In this document: positions 8,503 through 16,645 of the stretch, piece by piece | Numbering within the stretch: position 1 is the stretch's first letter | Layout of the letters: each line of letters opens with the position of its first letter | Assembly (NCBI RefSeq): GCF_014280935.1 | Contig: NZ_JACLZI010000043.1 | Span: forward strand, 1 to 33,285 | Reading direction: 5' to 3' | Length of the DNA: 33,285 nucleotides | Source: Aquibacillus kalidii | GTDB taxonomy: Bacteria; Bacillota; Bacilli; Bacillales; Amphibacillaceae | Translations under genes and position numbers: made by a program | Notes under the pieces: generated by a model | The model's database searches: none | Told to the model about the DNA's origin: nothing | The model's input: the letters and a program-made list of their open reading frames with translations, nothing else

Positions 8503-9600
8503 GTGAATGAAGAACTAGGTTTTCTTGTACTAAACACAGGGGATGTTTTGAAAGGAAAGTGGCTGAATAAAACAACTGCTACAGAAGGGGAAATGGTTTT
8601 TAATACTGCTATGACAGGATATCAGGAAGTTATGACCGACCCATCCTATGCTGGCCAAATTGTAACGATGACTTACCCTTTAATCGGAAACTACGGTTTC
8701 AATGAACTGGATTCGGAAAGTATCAAACCATCATTATCGGGGTTAATTGTTTCAAATCCTTGCCATACACCAGAACATTACCAATCTACTCATTCTTTAT
8801 TAGATATGGTAAAAGAACACAAGATACCGACATTATACGATATAGACACGAGGGCCTTAACAAGAATCATTCGTGAACATGGAGAAGTGTACGGGAAGCT
8901 TACGAGTGATGAAACAGATATTCCACAGCATTGCAGTGTAGATCCGGAAATCGTTAAAAAGGTTTCCGTCACGAAGATTAGTCACTTTCCATCAACTAAA
9001 TCTTTAAGTGGGAAACAGAGAGCTCATGTTGTAGTGATGGATTTTGGTTATAAACACTCTATTACACATTCGTTACTAGATTTAGGATGTGACGTTTCCG
9101 TTGTTCCGTTTGATACTACAGTGGAGCAAATAAGTGAACTGGATCCTAATGGGGTAGTTCTTTCAAATGGACCAGGGGATCCAAAAGCACTTAGTCATTT
9201 GGCGACAAACATTAGAGAAATCTCTGATAAGTATCCTACACTAGGGATTTGTCTTGGACATCAACTTGTTGCATTGGCATATGGTGCGAAAACTAAGCGA
9301 CTTCCATATGGGCACCGAGGCAGTAATCACCCTGTAAGAGATTTACGAACTGGTAAAGTTCTTATAACATCACAAAATCATGGTTACGTGGTTGATTTTG
9401 ATTCTGTCGACAATTCGAGCTGGGATGTATCACATATTAACGTCAACGATCGATCTGTAGAGGGATTAGTTCACAAGACTAAACAAGTGACGACGGTACA
9501 ATTCCATCCTGAAGCACATCCAGGACCAATCGACACACATGATATATTTGTGAATTTTTTCAACGAGATTGTAGCAAAGGGAGAGAAACAGCATGCCTAA
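8503..9600 (+). CDS. carA: carbamoyl-phosphate synthase small (glutaminase) subunit, arginine-type
   Basis: A 365-residue CarA that hydrolyses glutamine and passes ammonia to CarB. The N-terminal half has the small-subunit fold (MVFNTAMTGYQEVMTDPSYAGQIV). The C-terminal half is a class I glutamine amidotransferase with GICLGHQL (Cys250) and FHPEAHPGP (His335, Glu337), so the triad is complete. I chose GTG at 8503 because GGGAGGG (8488-8494) sits 8 bases before it; a TTG at 8479 would start upstream of that site. It overlaps carB by eight bases. Position between argH and argF marks it as the arginine-linked rather than the pyrimidine-linked enzyme. Confidence 0.96.
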   Translation: MNEELGFLVLNTGDVLKGKWLNKTTATEGEMVFNTAMTGYQEVMTDPSYAGQIVTMTYPLIGNYGFNELDSESIKPSLSGLIVSNPCHTPEHYQSTHSLLDMVKEHKIPTLYDIDTRALTRIIREHGEVYGKLTSDETDIPQHCSVDPEIVKKVSVTKISHFPSTKSLSGKQRAHVVVMDFGYKHSITHSLLDLGCDVSVVPFDTTVEQISELDPNGVVLSNGPGDPKALSHLATNIREISDKYPTLGICLGHQLVALAYGAKTKRLPYGHRGSNHPVRDLRTGKVLITSQNHGYVVDFDSVDNSSWDVSHINVNDRSVEGLVHKTKQVTTVQFHPEAHPGPIDTHDIFVNFFNEIVAKGEKQHA

Positions 9601-12600
9601 ACTTGACCGTATAAAAAAAGTACTCGTAATTGGTTCAGGCCCTATTGTGATTGGGCAGGCAGCTGAATTTGACTATGCCGGTACTCAAGCATGTTTAGCA
9701 CTTAAAGAAGAAGGTATTGAAGTAATTCTTGTCAACAATAATCCAGCAACTATAATGACAGATGAAAATATCGCCGACAAAGTATATTTAGAACCATTAA
9801 CGTGTGAATCATTAACAAACATTATTGAAAAGGAAAGACCAGATGGCTTGCTCCCTACGTTAGGTGGGCAAACAGGTTTGAACTTGGCCGTTTTACTAAC
9901 AAATGAGGGTGTTCTTAAGAAATTTGATGTGGAATTGCTTGGAACACCATTAGACACGATCCAAAAAGGGGAAGATCGTGAAGTATTTAAATCGATGATG
10001 AATGACATAAATGAACCTGTAGCTGAGAGCTTATCTACCAGTTTAGTAGAAGAAGCCATTCAATTTGCATCTTCTGTTGGTTACCCTATTATTGTACGTC
10101 CAGCATATACACTTGGTGGGGCTGGTGGCGGAATTGCGAAAGATGAAGCGCAACTACGTACGATCGTAAAGAGTGGTTTGCATGCTAGTCCGATCACCCA
10201 AGTCCTTGTTGAACAAAGCGTCAAGGGTTGGAAAGAAATTGAGTATGAAGTGATGCGTGATGCCAATGATACATGCATCATTGTTTGTAACATGGAAAAT
10301 TTTGACCCTGTAGGCGTTCATACTGGTGATAGTATTGTTGTTGCCCCCTCCCAAACATTAAATGATCGTCAATATCAGATGCTACGTACTTCTTCTTGTA
10401 AGGTTATCCGTGAACTTGGTGTTATTGGTGGCTGTAACATCCAGTTTGCTCTTAACCCAGATAGTAATGAGTATGTCATTATTGAGGTGAATCCACGTGT
10501 AAGTAGATCTAGTGCACTTGCATCCAAAGCAACGGGTTATCCGATTGCTCGTATCGCTGCAAAGCTAGCATTAGGCTATCATTTAGATGAGGTGTTAAAC
10601 CCAATTACAGGGGATACGTATGCAAGCTTTGAGCCTGCGATTGATTATATTGCTGTGAAAATCCCGAGATGGCCGTTCGATAAATTTGCTCAAGCTGACA
10701 GACTGCTAGGAACTCAAATGAAGGCAACTGGTGAAGTAATGGCGCTTGCGAGGAATTTTCCTGCTGCATTAAATAAAGCGATCCGATCCTTAGAGGTGGG
10801 GTTAGAATATTTACATCTGCCTACTCTATCGACGTTAACGAACCAAGAGTTAGAGCACGAAATGGTAGAGGCTACAGATGAACGACTATTTGTGATAGGT
10901 GAGGCGTTTCGGAGAGGCTACACGATAGAAGATATTCATCAACTGACTGCAATAAACAAGTACTTTCTAAATGAAGTAGCATCCATGATTACAATGGAAA
11001 AAACGTTGGCTTCTAAACAATGGACTGATCTAGAAGAGACGGACTTAAGAAAGGCAAAGGGTTTTGGTTTTCCTGATGTGATGCTTGCAAATATATTTGA
11101 CCAAGATATTCATACCGTACGTAACAAAATAAAATCTATCAATCTAGTTCCTTCTTATAAAATGGTAGATACGTGTGCAGCCGAGTTTTCGGCAGACACT
11201 CCTTATTTCTATAGTTCTTGGAACGAGATAGATGAAGTAGAAAAGCTATCAGGTAAGAAAAGAATGGTTGTACTTGGTTCAGGTCCAATTAGGATTGGTC
11301 AAGGAGTAGAATTTGATTATTGTTCCGTGCATGCTGCTATGTCCTTGAAGGACCAAGGTATTGATTCTGTTGTAGTAAACAATAATCCTGAGACAGTAAG
11401 TACAGATTTTAATACGGCAGATCATTTATATTTCGAACCTTTGACTGAGGAGGATGTCCTTCATATTGTTGAAAAAGAAAATGCGGATGGTGTACTTGTC
11501 CAATTTGGAGGTCAAACGGCTATTAATTTGGCTGAGGGCTTAAGTAAGGCAGGAGTATCCATTACAGGAACGTCACTTGCTTCTATTGAAGCGGTAGAAG
11601 ATCGAGATCAGTTTTATCAATTGCTTAGACAACTAGATATTCCCCATATTCCTGGTGAAACAGTGATGGCTGTCGAGGATGCAAAAGAAGTTGCGAGTAA
11701 GATAGGCTATCCTATATTAATTCGGCCATCCTACGTCATTGGTGGAAGAGGTATGGTAGTTATTCGTAATGAGAGACAATTAGTAGATTATTTAAAACAG
11801 ATCAATCAAACATCTGCAAATTCGAGGATCTTCCCTTTGTTGATTGACCAGTTCATAACTGGATCAGAGGTGGAAATTGATGCGGTATGTGATGGTGGAG
11901 ATGTACTTATCCCTGGAATATTTGAACACGTAGAACGAGCAGGTGTTCATTCAGGGGATAGTATAGCTATTTTCCCTTCCCCTAACGTTACGGGGTTACA
12001 CAAACAACTTATTGAAGACTATACAAAGAAAATAGCTGCGAAACTTGATGTTAAAGGGATTATGAATATCCAATTTGTAATAAGTCAGGATCAGAAAACA
12101 GTTTATGTTTTAGAGGTGAATCCTCGTGCATCTAGAACCGTACCAATCGCTAGTAAGGTGACAGGAGTGCCAATGGTAGATTTAGCAACTCGTGTTCAAA
12201 TGGGGGAATCTTTAGAAAACCAAGACTGGAATTTAGGTTTACACAAAGAAGTGCCTTATTATGCAGTGAAAATGCCTGTCTTTTCTACAAATAAACTACC
12301 AGGAGTGGACCCAATTCTCGGACCTGAAATGAAATCTACTGGGGAAGCAATTGGATTAGGTACAACTGTTGAGGGTGCATTAGCAAAAGCATTTAATTGG
12401 AAAGAAGATAGTTTAAGAGAGATTAAACCGGAAGATTCAGTTTACCTTTCACTTAAGGAATTTCAGGAAGATCTTAAAGAAGAGTTGTTAAATTTACAAG
12501 GGAAGTTAACAGCAGACCAAGAGACTACAAGTATTTTACAAAACCATGGAATTATAGTTGATCAAGTTATTACGGTACAACAAGCACAAGATATGTGTTT

Positions 12601-12829
12601 AGACAATAAGTTTAAGTTTATTTGTGACACAAACCAAAGTGGAGATAATGATGAGCATGTTAAGTTAAGAGAAGAAGCACTAAAGTCTGATACGATTTGT
12701 TTAACGTCGCTCGACACTTTAAAGGTATATATAAAGGCAACAACGTCTAAACAAGAATTGCCGCTATCGATTAACGAATACCAACAGGGTAAAAATCAAG
12801 TGAATAAAAAGGAGGGTGCAATAAGATGA
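9593..12829 (+). CDS. carB: carbamoyl-phosphate synthase large subunit, arginine-type
   Basis: A 1078-residue CarB that makes carbamoyl phosphate from bicarbonate, ammonia and two ATP. It shows the internal duplication of the family: two ATP-grasp halves beginning KKVLVIGSGPIVIGQAAEFDYAGTQA (about residue 8) and KRMVVLGSGPIRIGQGVEFDYCSVHA (about 555), each with an EVNPRxSR metal/ATP block. An oligomerisation region lies between (about 400-550). The C-terminal part after about 930 is diverged and acidic, not a clear MGS-type allosteric domain. That fits arginine-dedicated Bacillus CarB, which lacks normal UMP control. It overlaps carA by eight bases and argF by four, so three genes are translationally coupled. 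Confidence 0.97.
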   Translation: MPKLDRIKKVLVIGSGPIVIGQAAEFDYAGTQACLALKEEGIEVILVNNNPATIMTDENIADKVYLEPLTCESLTNIIEKERPDGLLPTLGGQTGLNLAVLLTNEGVLKKFDVELLGTPLDTIQKGEDREVFKSMMNDINEPVAESLSTSLVEEAIQFASSVGYPIIVRPAYTLGGAGGGIAKDEAQLRTIVKSGLHASPITQVLVEQSVKGWKEIEYEVMRDANDTCIIVCNMENFDPVGVHTGDSIVVAPSQTLNDRQYQMLRTSSCKVIRELGVIGGCNIQFALNPDSNEYVIIEVNPRVSRSSALASKATGYPIARIAAKLALGYHLDEVLNPITGDTYASFEPAIDYIAVKIPRWPFDKFAQADRLLGTQMKATGEVMALARNFPAALNKAIRSLEVGLEYLHLPTLSTLTNQELEHEMVEATDERLFVIGEAFRRGYTIEDIHQLTAINKYFLNEVASMITMEKTLASKQWTDLEETDLRKAKGFGFPDVMLANIFDQDIHTVRNKIKSINLVPSYKMVDTCAAEFSADTPYFYSSWNEIDEVEKLSGKKRMVVLGSGPIRIGQGVEFDYCSVHAAMSLKDQGIDSVVVNNNPETVSTDFNTADHLYFEPLTEEDVLHIVEKENADGVLVQFGGQTAINLAEGLSKAGVSITGTSLASIEAVEDRDQFYQLLRQLDIPHIPGETVMAVEDAKEVASKIGYPILIRPSYVIGGRGMVVIRNERQLVDYLKQINQTSANSRIFPLLIDQFITGSEVEIDAVCDGGDVLIPGIFEHVERAGVHSGDSIAIFPSPNVTGLHKQLIEDYTKKIAAKLDVKGIMNIQFVISQDQKTVYVLEVNPRASRTVPIASKVTGVPMVDLATRVQMGESLENQDWNLGLHKEVPYYAVKMPVFSTNKLPGVDPILGPEMKSTGEAIGLGTTVEGALAKAFNWKEDSLREIKPEDSVYLSLKEFQEDLKEELLNLQGKLTADQETTSILQNHGIIVDQVITVQQAQDMCLDNKFKFICDTNQSGDNDEHVKLREEALKSDTICLTSLDTLKVYIKATTSKQELPLSINEYQQGKNQVNKKEGAIR

Positions 12830-13785
12830 CAACTACTTTAGGAACAACTGATCTTAAATCAGCACTAGTAGGTCGGGATTTTTTAACATTAGCAGACTAC
12901 ACCCCGGATGAAATTGGCTATTTGTTAGATCTTGCAGCAGATCTTAAGGAAAAAAGAAAGAACGGAGACATAGTCGAACCATTAAAGGGTAAAACACTTG
13001 GAATGATATTTGAAAAATCATCTACAAGAACGCGTGTATCCTTTGAGGTTGGTGTATATCAATTGGGTGGAACTGGCTTATTTTTAAGCTCAAAAGACAT
13101 TCAAATTGGTCGTGGTGAACCGATTGCTGATACAGCAAAGGTATTGTCCGGTTATTTAGACGGAATCATGATCCGTACCTTCTCCCAGACTGACGTGGAA
13201 TCATTGGCAACAAATGCAAGCATTCCGGTTATTAATGGGTTAACGGATACGTATCACCCATGTCAAGTGCTTGCTGACATGCAAACGATTATGGAAACAA
13301 AGGGTAGATTAGAAGGGATTAAGGTTGCTTATATTGGTGATGGAAATAATATGGCACACTCCTTGATGATTGGAGCAGCTAAAATGGGGATGGATATTAG
13401 TATTGCAGCCCCAGTTGGCTACCAACCAGAAGAGACAATTACAAACAAAGCGAAGCAGTTTGCTAAAGGAACAAGTGTAGTAGTTACAGAAGACCCTTTC
13501 GAAGCAGTTAAGGACGCAGATGTAATCTATACAGATGTTTGGGCAAGTATGGGGCAAGAAAGTGAACAAAAAGAAAGAGAAAAGGCTTTTGAAGGGTTCC
13601 AGGTTAATCAGAAATTAGTGTCTTTAGCGAAACCTGACTTTAGCTTTATGCATTGCTTGCCTGCTCATAGAGGAGAAGAGGTAACAGCAGAAATTATTGA
13701 TGGAAAGCATTCTGTTGTGTTCCAAGAAGCGGAAAACCGCCTACATGCTCAGAAGGCGTTAATGGTTGCATTAATGGGGAAATAA
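12826..13785 (+). CDS. argF: ornithine carbamoyltransferase
   Basis: A 319-residue ArgF that transfers the carbamoyl group to ornithine, giving citrulline. The carbamoyl-phosphate loop is SSTRTR (65-70), the second CP-binding site is YHPCQVLAD (143-151), and the ornithine site is MHCLPAHRGEE (275-285) with Cys277. The C-terminal FQEAENRLHAQKA is standard. The ATG overlaps the carB stop (ATGA) and has AAGGAGG upstream. As last gene of carAB-argF it is followed by a long hairpin terminator. It is anabolic by context: no arcA or arcC lies nearby. Confidence 0.98.
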   Translation: MTTTLGTTDLKSALVGRDFLTLADYTPDEIGYLLDLAADLKEKRKNGDIVEPLKGKTLGMIFEKSSTRTRVSFEVGVYQLGGTGLFLSSKDIQIGRGEPIADTAKVLSGYLDGIMIRTFSQTDVESLATNASIPVINGLTDTYHPCQVLADMQTIMETKGRLEGIKVAYIGDGNNMAHSLMIGAAKMGMDISIAAPVGYQPEETITNKAKQFAKGTSVVVTEDPFEAVKDADVIYTDVWASMGQESEQKEREKAFEGFQVNQKLVSLAKPDFSFMHCLPAHRGEEVTAEIIDGKHSVVFQEAENRLHAQKALMVALMGK

Positions 13786-13800
13786 AAACCAATATATAAA

Positions 13801-13848
13801 ATAAAGGCGTATGGATTAATCTTCTAATCTATGCGTCTTTATTTTATA
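13801..13848 (+). terminator. Rho-independent terminator after argF
   Basis: An 18-bp stem, 13801-13818 with 13825-13842, containing three G-U pairs and a six-base loop, followed by TTTATAAAA. It ends carAB-argF. Confidence 0.85.
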
Positions 13849-13870
13849 AAATATTAGATTGTTATTGTCG

Positions 13871-14045
13871 TAGTTGAGATAAAATGCGACATAGTGTAAA
13901 TATTTAGCTGAAAAGGATGAGTGCAACGTTGCTTTCCGCTCCGGGCAGTTGCTTTCCGTGGGCAACGCCTCAGCCTCCTCGGAAGAAAACCGCTTCCTGT
14001 GGGGTCTTCACCTGTTGCTTTTCCCACAGGAGTCAACTGCCCTCC
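13871..14045 (+). repeat. GC-rich interspersed repeat, middle-left copy
   Basis: Same orientation as the right-end copy. It opens with TAGTTGAGATAAAAT (13871-13885), identical to 33128-33142, followed by a diverged spacer. The core has GCTTTCCGTGGGCA, GCCTCAGCCTCC and TTCCCACAGGAGTC. The core is clearly richer in GC than the flanks. It faces a second copy at 14108-14270. No plausible gene is present in it. Confidence 0.75.
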
Positions 14046-14107
14046 ACTCCAATCACTTACTAATAGGAGCTGGATTTTGTTTTCTTAATTGCAAACACTC
14101 CATAACT

Positions 14108-14270
14108 GAGAGCGGAGGAAATTCACGTAGACTCCTGTGGGAACAGCGAAGACGTTGAGACCCCACAGGGAGCGTTCTGTGCGAGCGAGGAGGCTCAGCG
14201 CGAGCCCACGGAAAGCGAAGTGAATTTCCGTAGCCCCACCTAATAAGTTACTTCGCATTCTATGGAAATT
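14108..14270 (-). repeat. GC-rich interspersed repeat, middle-right copy (inverted)
   Basis: Same orientation as the left-end copy. Landmarks are GACTCCTGTGGGAACAGC, TTGAGACCCCACAGG, GAGGCTCAGC and GCCCACGGAAAGCGAAGT, then ATAAGTTACTTC, comparable to ATAAGTTACTGC at 113-124. Two 12-base blocks, GACTCCTGTGGG and AGACCCCACAGG, are exact reverse complements of blocks in the facing copy. The pair could form a long cruciform or RNA hairpin. Confidence 0.75.
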
Positions 14271-14366
14271 CACTCTAGTACAGTTATTTTGATGAAGGGG
14301 TGAAATTGAAAAGTTCAATTATTATTGTTAGAAATACCATATTTATTTGGTTGTTCTTTCAAAGCC
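14271..14366. other. Spacer with a small perfect dyad
   Basis: AT-rich sequence between the repeat and the beta-xylosidase promoter. It contains AATTGAA (14304-14310), AAG, TTCAATT (14314-14320), a perfect 7-3-7 dyad of unknown use. No gene is seen. Confidence 0.45.
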
Positions 14367-14395
14367 TTGATAAAAGATAAAGCGGTAGATAGAAT
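14367..14395 (+). promoter_or_regulatory. sigma-A promoter of the GH52 beta-xylosidase gene
   Basis: TTGATA (14367-14372), 17 bases, TAGAAT (14390-14395). The predicted transcript start is near 14402, leaving a leader of about 95 bases that holds the cre site. A partial XylR-like sequence (TAGTTCACTC...AAACAAAG, 14405-14425) lies just after the start but is a poor match. Confidence 0.6.
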
Positions 14396-14433
14396 ATTAG
14401 CTAAATAGTTCACTCGCTAAACAAAGATAATTA

Positions 14434-14447
14434 TGAAAGCGTAATCA
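14434..14447 (+). promoter_or_regulatory. cre site (CcpA) upstream of GH52 gene
   Basis: TGAAAGCGTAATCA matches the cre consensus TGWNANCGNTNWCA at 13 of 14 positions (A in place of T at position 10). It lies about 30 bases after the predicted transcript start, a position fitting CcpA roadblock repression. Confidence 0.65.
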
Positions 14448-14497
14448 TCTACTTGTTAGTTATGTGATTTCATTTATTAATAGAATGGAGTGATACC

Positions 14498-16609
14498 ATG
14501 AATAAAAATATCTTCTTTAATGCACACCACTCACCAATTGGTGCATTTGCAAGCTTTACACTTGGATTCAAAGGTGCAAAGGGAGGTTTGGGTCTTGAGC
14601 TTGATAAACCAGCCAACGAAAATGTATATATTGGTGTGGAAAAGCGGTCAGGTGACTCCTATCAAGCACTACCTTTCTTTGGTAATACAGAAGAGGACTT
14701 AGCAAGATTTGCTGTTGGGAACGATCAGGCAAAAGCGAATGATAGGTTAATAGAGTATTTTGATGATCAGGATATTTCTCGTGACTTCCAACTAGGAATG
14801 GATACATGGAATGCAGGAGACCTAACATTTAAGATCTATTCACCAATCAAAAGTGTGCCAGACCCAAAAACTGCAGAAGATAAGGATCTAAAAGACGCTA
14901 TCCTCCCTGCTGTTTTCGCCAAGGTAATTGTCGATAACAGAGGCAACAATAAAGTTAGAAGAGCTTTTTTTGGCTACCAAGGTAGTGACCCATATAATGC
15001 GATGCGAAGATTAGATGATACTAGTAACGGGGAATTCATTGGTGTTGGGCAAGGTAGACAAACTGCTATTGTTTCAAAGGATTCATCCGTTAAAGCGGGC
15101 TTGGGATTTACTATTGATAAGGTGCTAACTGTTGAGCATGAAATTAATTTAGGGTTTGGGTTAGGCTTAACAGGTGCACTCTTGATGGAGGTACCAGCAA
15201 ATGAAATCAAGGAGTTTGATTTTGCGATATGTTTTTACAAGGGAGGGATTGTGACTTCCGGAATAGATACATCCTATACTTATACACGATACTATCAATC
15301 AATTGAAGAGGTAGCAGCCTATGCACTGACACATTTCCAACGTTTAATCGGACAATCCGAGTTGGTGACAGAATGGTTAAAGACAGATCATTTATCGGAA
15401 AGTCAAAAATTTATGATGGCACACTCCATACAAAGCTATTATGGTAATACCCAACTACTTGAAGATAAGATGGGTAGTCCGATATGGGTTGTTAATGAGG
15501 GTGAATATCGGATGATGAATACATTTGATTTAACAGTAGATCAATTATTCTATGAACTTAAACTGAATCCTTGGACAGTGAAAAATGAGTTGGAGTTATT
15601 TATAAACCGCTATAGCTATACGGATAAAGTTCGTTTTCTGAAAGAAGATAAGCTTTACCCAGGAGGCATTAGCTTTACACATGATATGGGTGTAGCCAAT
15701 GTATTTTCTCGGCCAGGGCATTCTGCATATGAGATAGCTGGAATTGAAGGTTGTTTCTCGTATATGACTCACGAGGAACTGATAAACTGGCTATGCTGTA
15801 TAACTGTATATATCCATGAAACAGATGATAAAGTATTTCTGGAAAAGCATCTTGAGACCATTAAACTAGCATTTGAAAGTATGATGAACCGTGATAACCC
15901 ATATCCTTCTTTACGAAATGGATTAATGGGACTAGATAGTTCTATGACAATGGGTGGGGCCGAGATTACTACGTATGACAGTCTTGACGTTTCGCTTGGT
16001 CAGTCACGTAATAATATCTATATTGCAACAAAATGTTGGGGAGTATATGTAGCCTTGGAAAAGCTGTTTAATCAGCTTGAGCTTTATGATTTAGCTTTAC
16101 TAGCTAGGGACCAATCCATGAAATGTGCAAACTCTATAGCAAGTGAGATGACAGAAGAAGGGTATATCCCTGCAGTTATTTCAGAAGGAAATCAATCTAA
16201 AATTATTCCTGCGATCGAGGGATTGATTTTTCCTTATTTTACAGGTACAAAGGAATACTTGTCAGAAGATGGGAAATTTGGCTTCTTTATCAAAACGTTG
16301 AAAAAACATATAACGAATGTATTAGAGCCTGGTATATGTTTATTTAATGATGGTGGTTGGAAGTTATCCTCAACTAGTGATAACTCTTGGTTGAGTAAAA
16401 TATACCTTTGTCAATTTGTTTATCGAGAAGTTCTAAATCTTCCATGGGATGAAAAAGGGCATAAAGCGGATGAAGCACATGTTGATTGGCTAACACATCC
16501 AGAGCTCTCTTATTGGAGTTGGAGTGACCAGATTATTGCAGGGGAAATATCCGCAAGTAGATACTATCCAAGAGGTGTGACGAGTATTCTATGGTTGTTG
16601 GAGAAATAA
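14498..16609 (+). CDS. xynB: GH52 beta-xylosidase, intracellular
   Basis: A 703-residue glycoside hydrolase of family 52, close over its whole length to Geobacillus stearothermophilus XynB2. It removes xylose from the non-reducing end of xylo-oligosaccharides with retention. The signature start is FFNAHHSPIGAFASFTLGF. The nucleophile is Glu334 in WVVNEGEYRMMNTFDLTVDQLF and the acid/base is Asp494 in TTYDSLDVSLGQ, matching Glu335 and Asp495 of XynB2. The C-terminus SDQIIAGEISASRYYPRGVTSI is conserved. There is no signal peptide, so it acts in the cytoplasm on imported oligosaccharides. Start ATG has GGAGTG upstream. It converges with xylR, has a cre box in its leader, and is probably monocistronic. 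Confidence 0.96.
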   Translation: MNKNIFFNAHHSPIGAFASFTLGFKGAKGGLGLELDKPANENVYIGVEKRSGDSYQALPFFGNTEEDLARFAVGNDQAKANDRLIEYFDDQDISRDFQLGMDTWNAGDLTFKIYSPIKSVPDPKTAEDKDLKDAILPAVFAKVIVDNRGNNKVRRAFFGYQGSDPYNAMRRLDDTSNGEFIGVGQGRQTAIVSKDSSVKAGLGFTIDKVLTVEHEINLGFGLGLTGALLMEVPANEIKEFDFAICFYKGGIVTSGIDTSYTYTRYYQSIEEVAAYALTHFQRLIGQSELVTEWLKTDHLSESQKFMMAHSIQSYYGNTQLLEDKMGSPIWVVNEGEYRMMNTFDLTVDQLFYELKLNPWTVKNELELFINRYSYTDKVRFLKEDKLYPGGISFTHDMGVANVFSRPGHSAYEIAGIEGCFSYMTHEELINWLCCITVYIHETDDKVFLEKHLETIKLAFESMMNRDNPYPSLRNGLMGLDSSMTMGGAEITTYDSLDVSLGQSRNNIYIATKCWGVYVALEKLFNQLELYDLALLARDQSMKCANSIASEMTEEGYIPAVISEGNQSKIIPAIEGLIFPYFTGTKEYLSEDGKFGFFIKTLKKHITNVLEPGICLFNDGGWKLSSTSDNSWLSKIYLCQFVYREVLNLPWDEKGHKADEAHVDWLTHPELSYWSWSDQIIAGEISASRYYPRGVTSILWLLEK

Positions 16610-16613
16610 ATCT

Positions 16614-16642
16614 AAGGAGAGGAAATATTCCTCTCCTTTTTC
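16614..16642. terminator. Bidirectional terminator, GH52 gene / xylR
   Basis: AAGGAGAGGAA (16614-16624), loop ATA, TTCCTCTCCTT (16628-16638), then TTTCT. The stem is perfect. It lies between convergent genes. Confidence 0.9.
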
Positions 16643-16645
16643 TAA

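Noticed and set aside
13854-14318. Several short frames on both strands in the argF-xynB gap
   Set aside because: They fall in the GC-rich repeat, where stop codons are rare by composition, and have no family resemblance or ribosome sites.
14405-14425. XylR operator in the beta-xylosidase leader
   Set aside because: TAGTTCACTC and AAACAAAG only loosely match the xylO arms and are not symmetric; mentioned under the promoter but not called.
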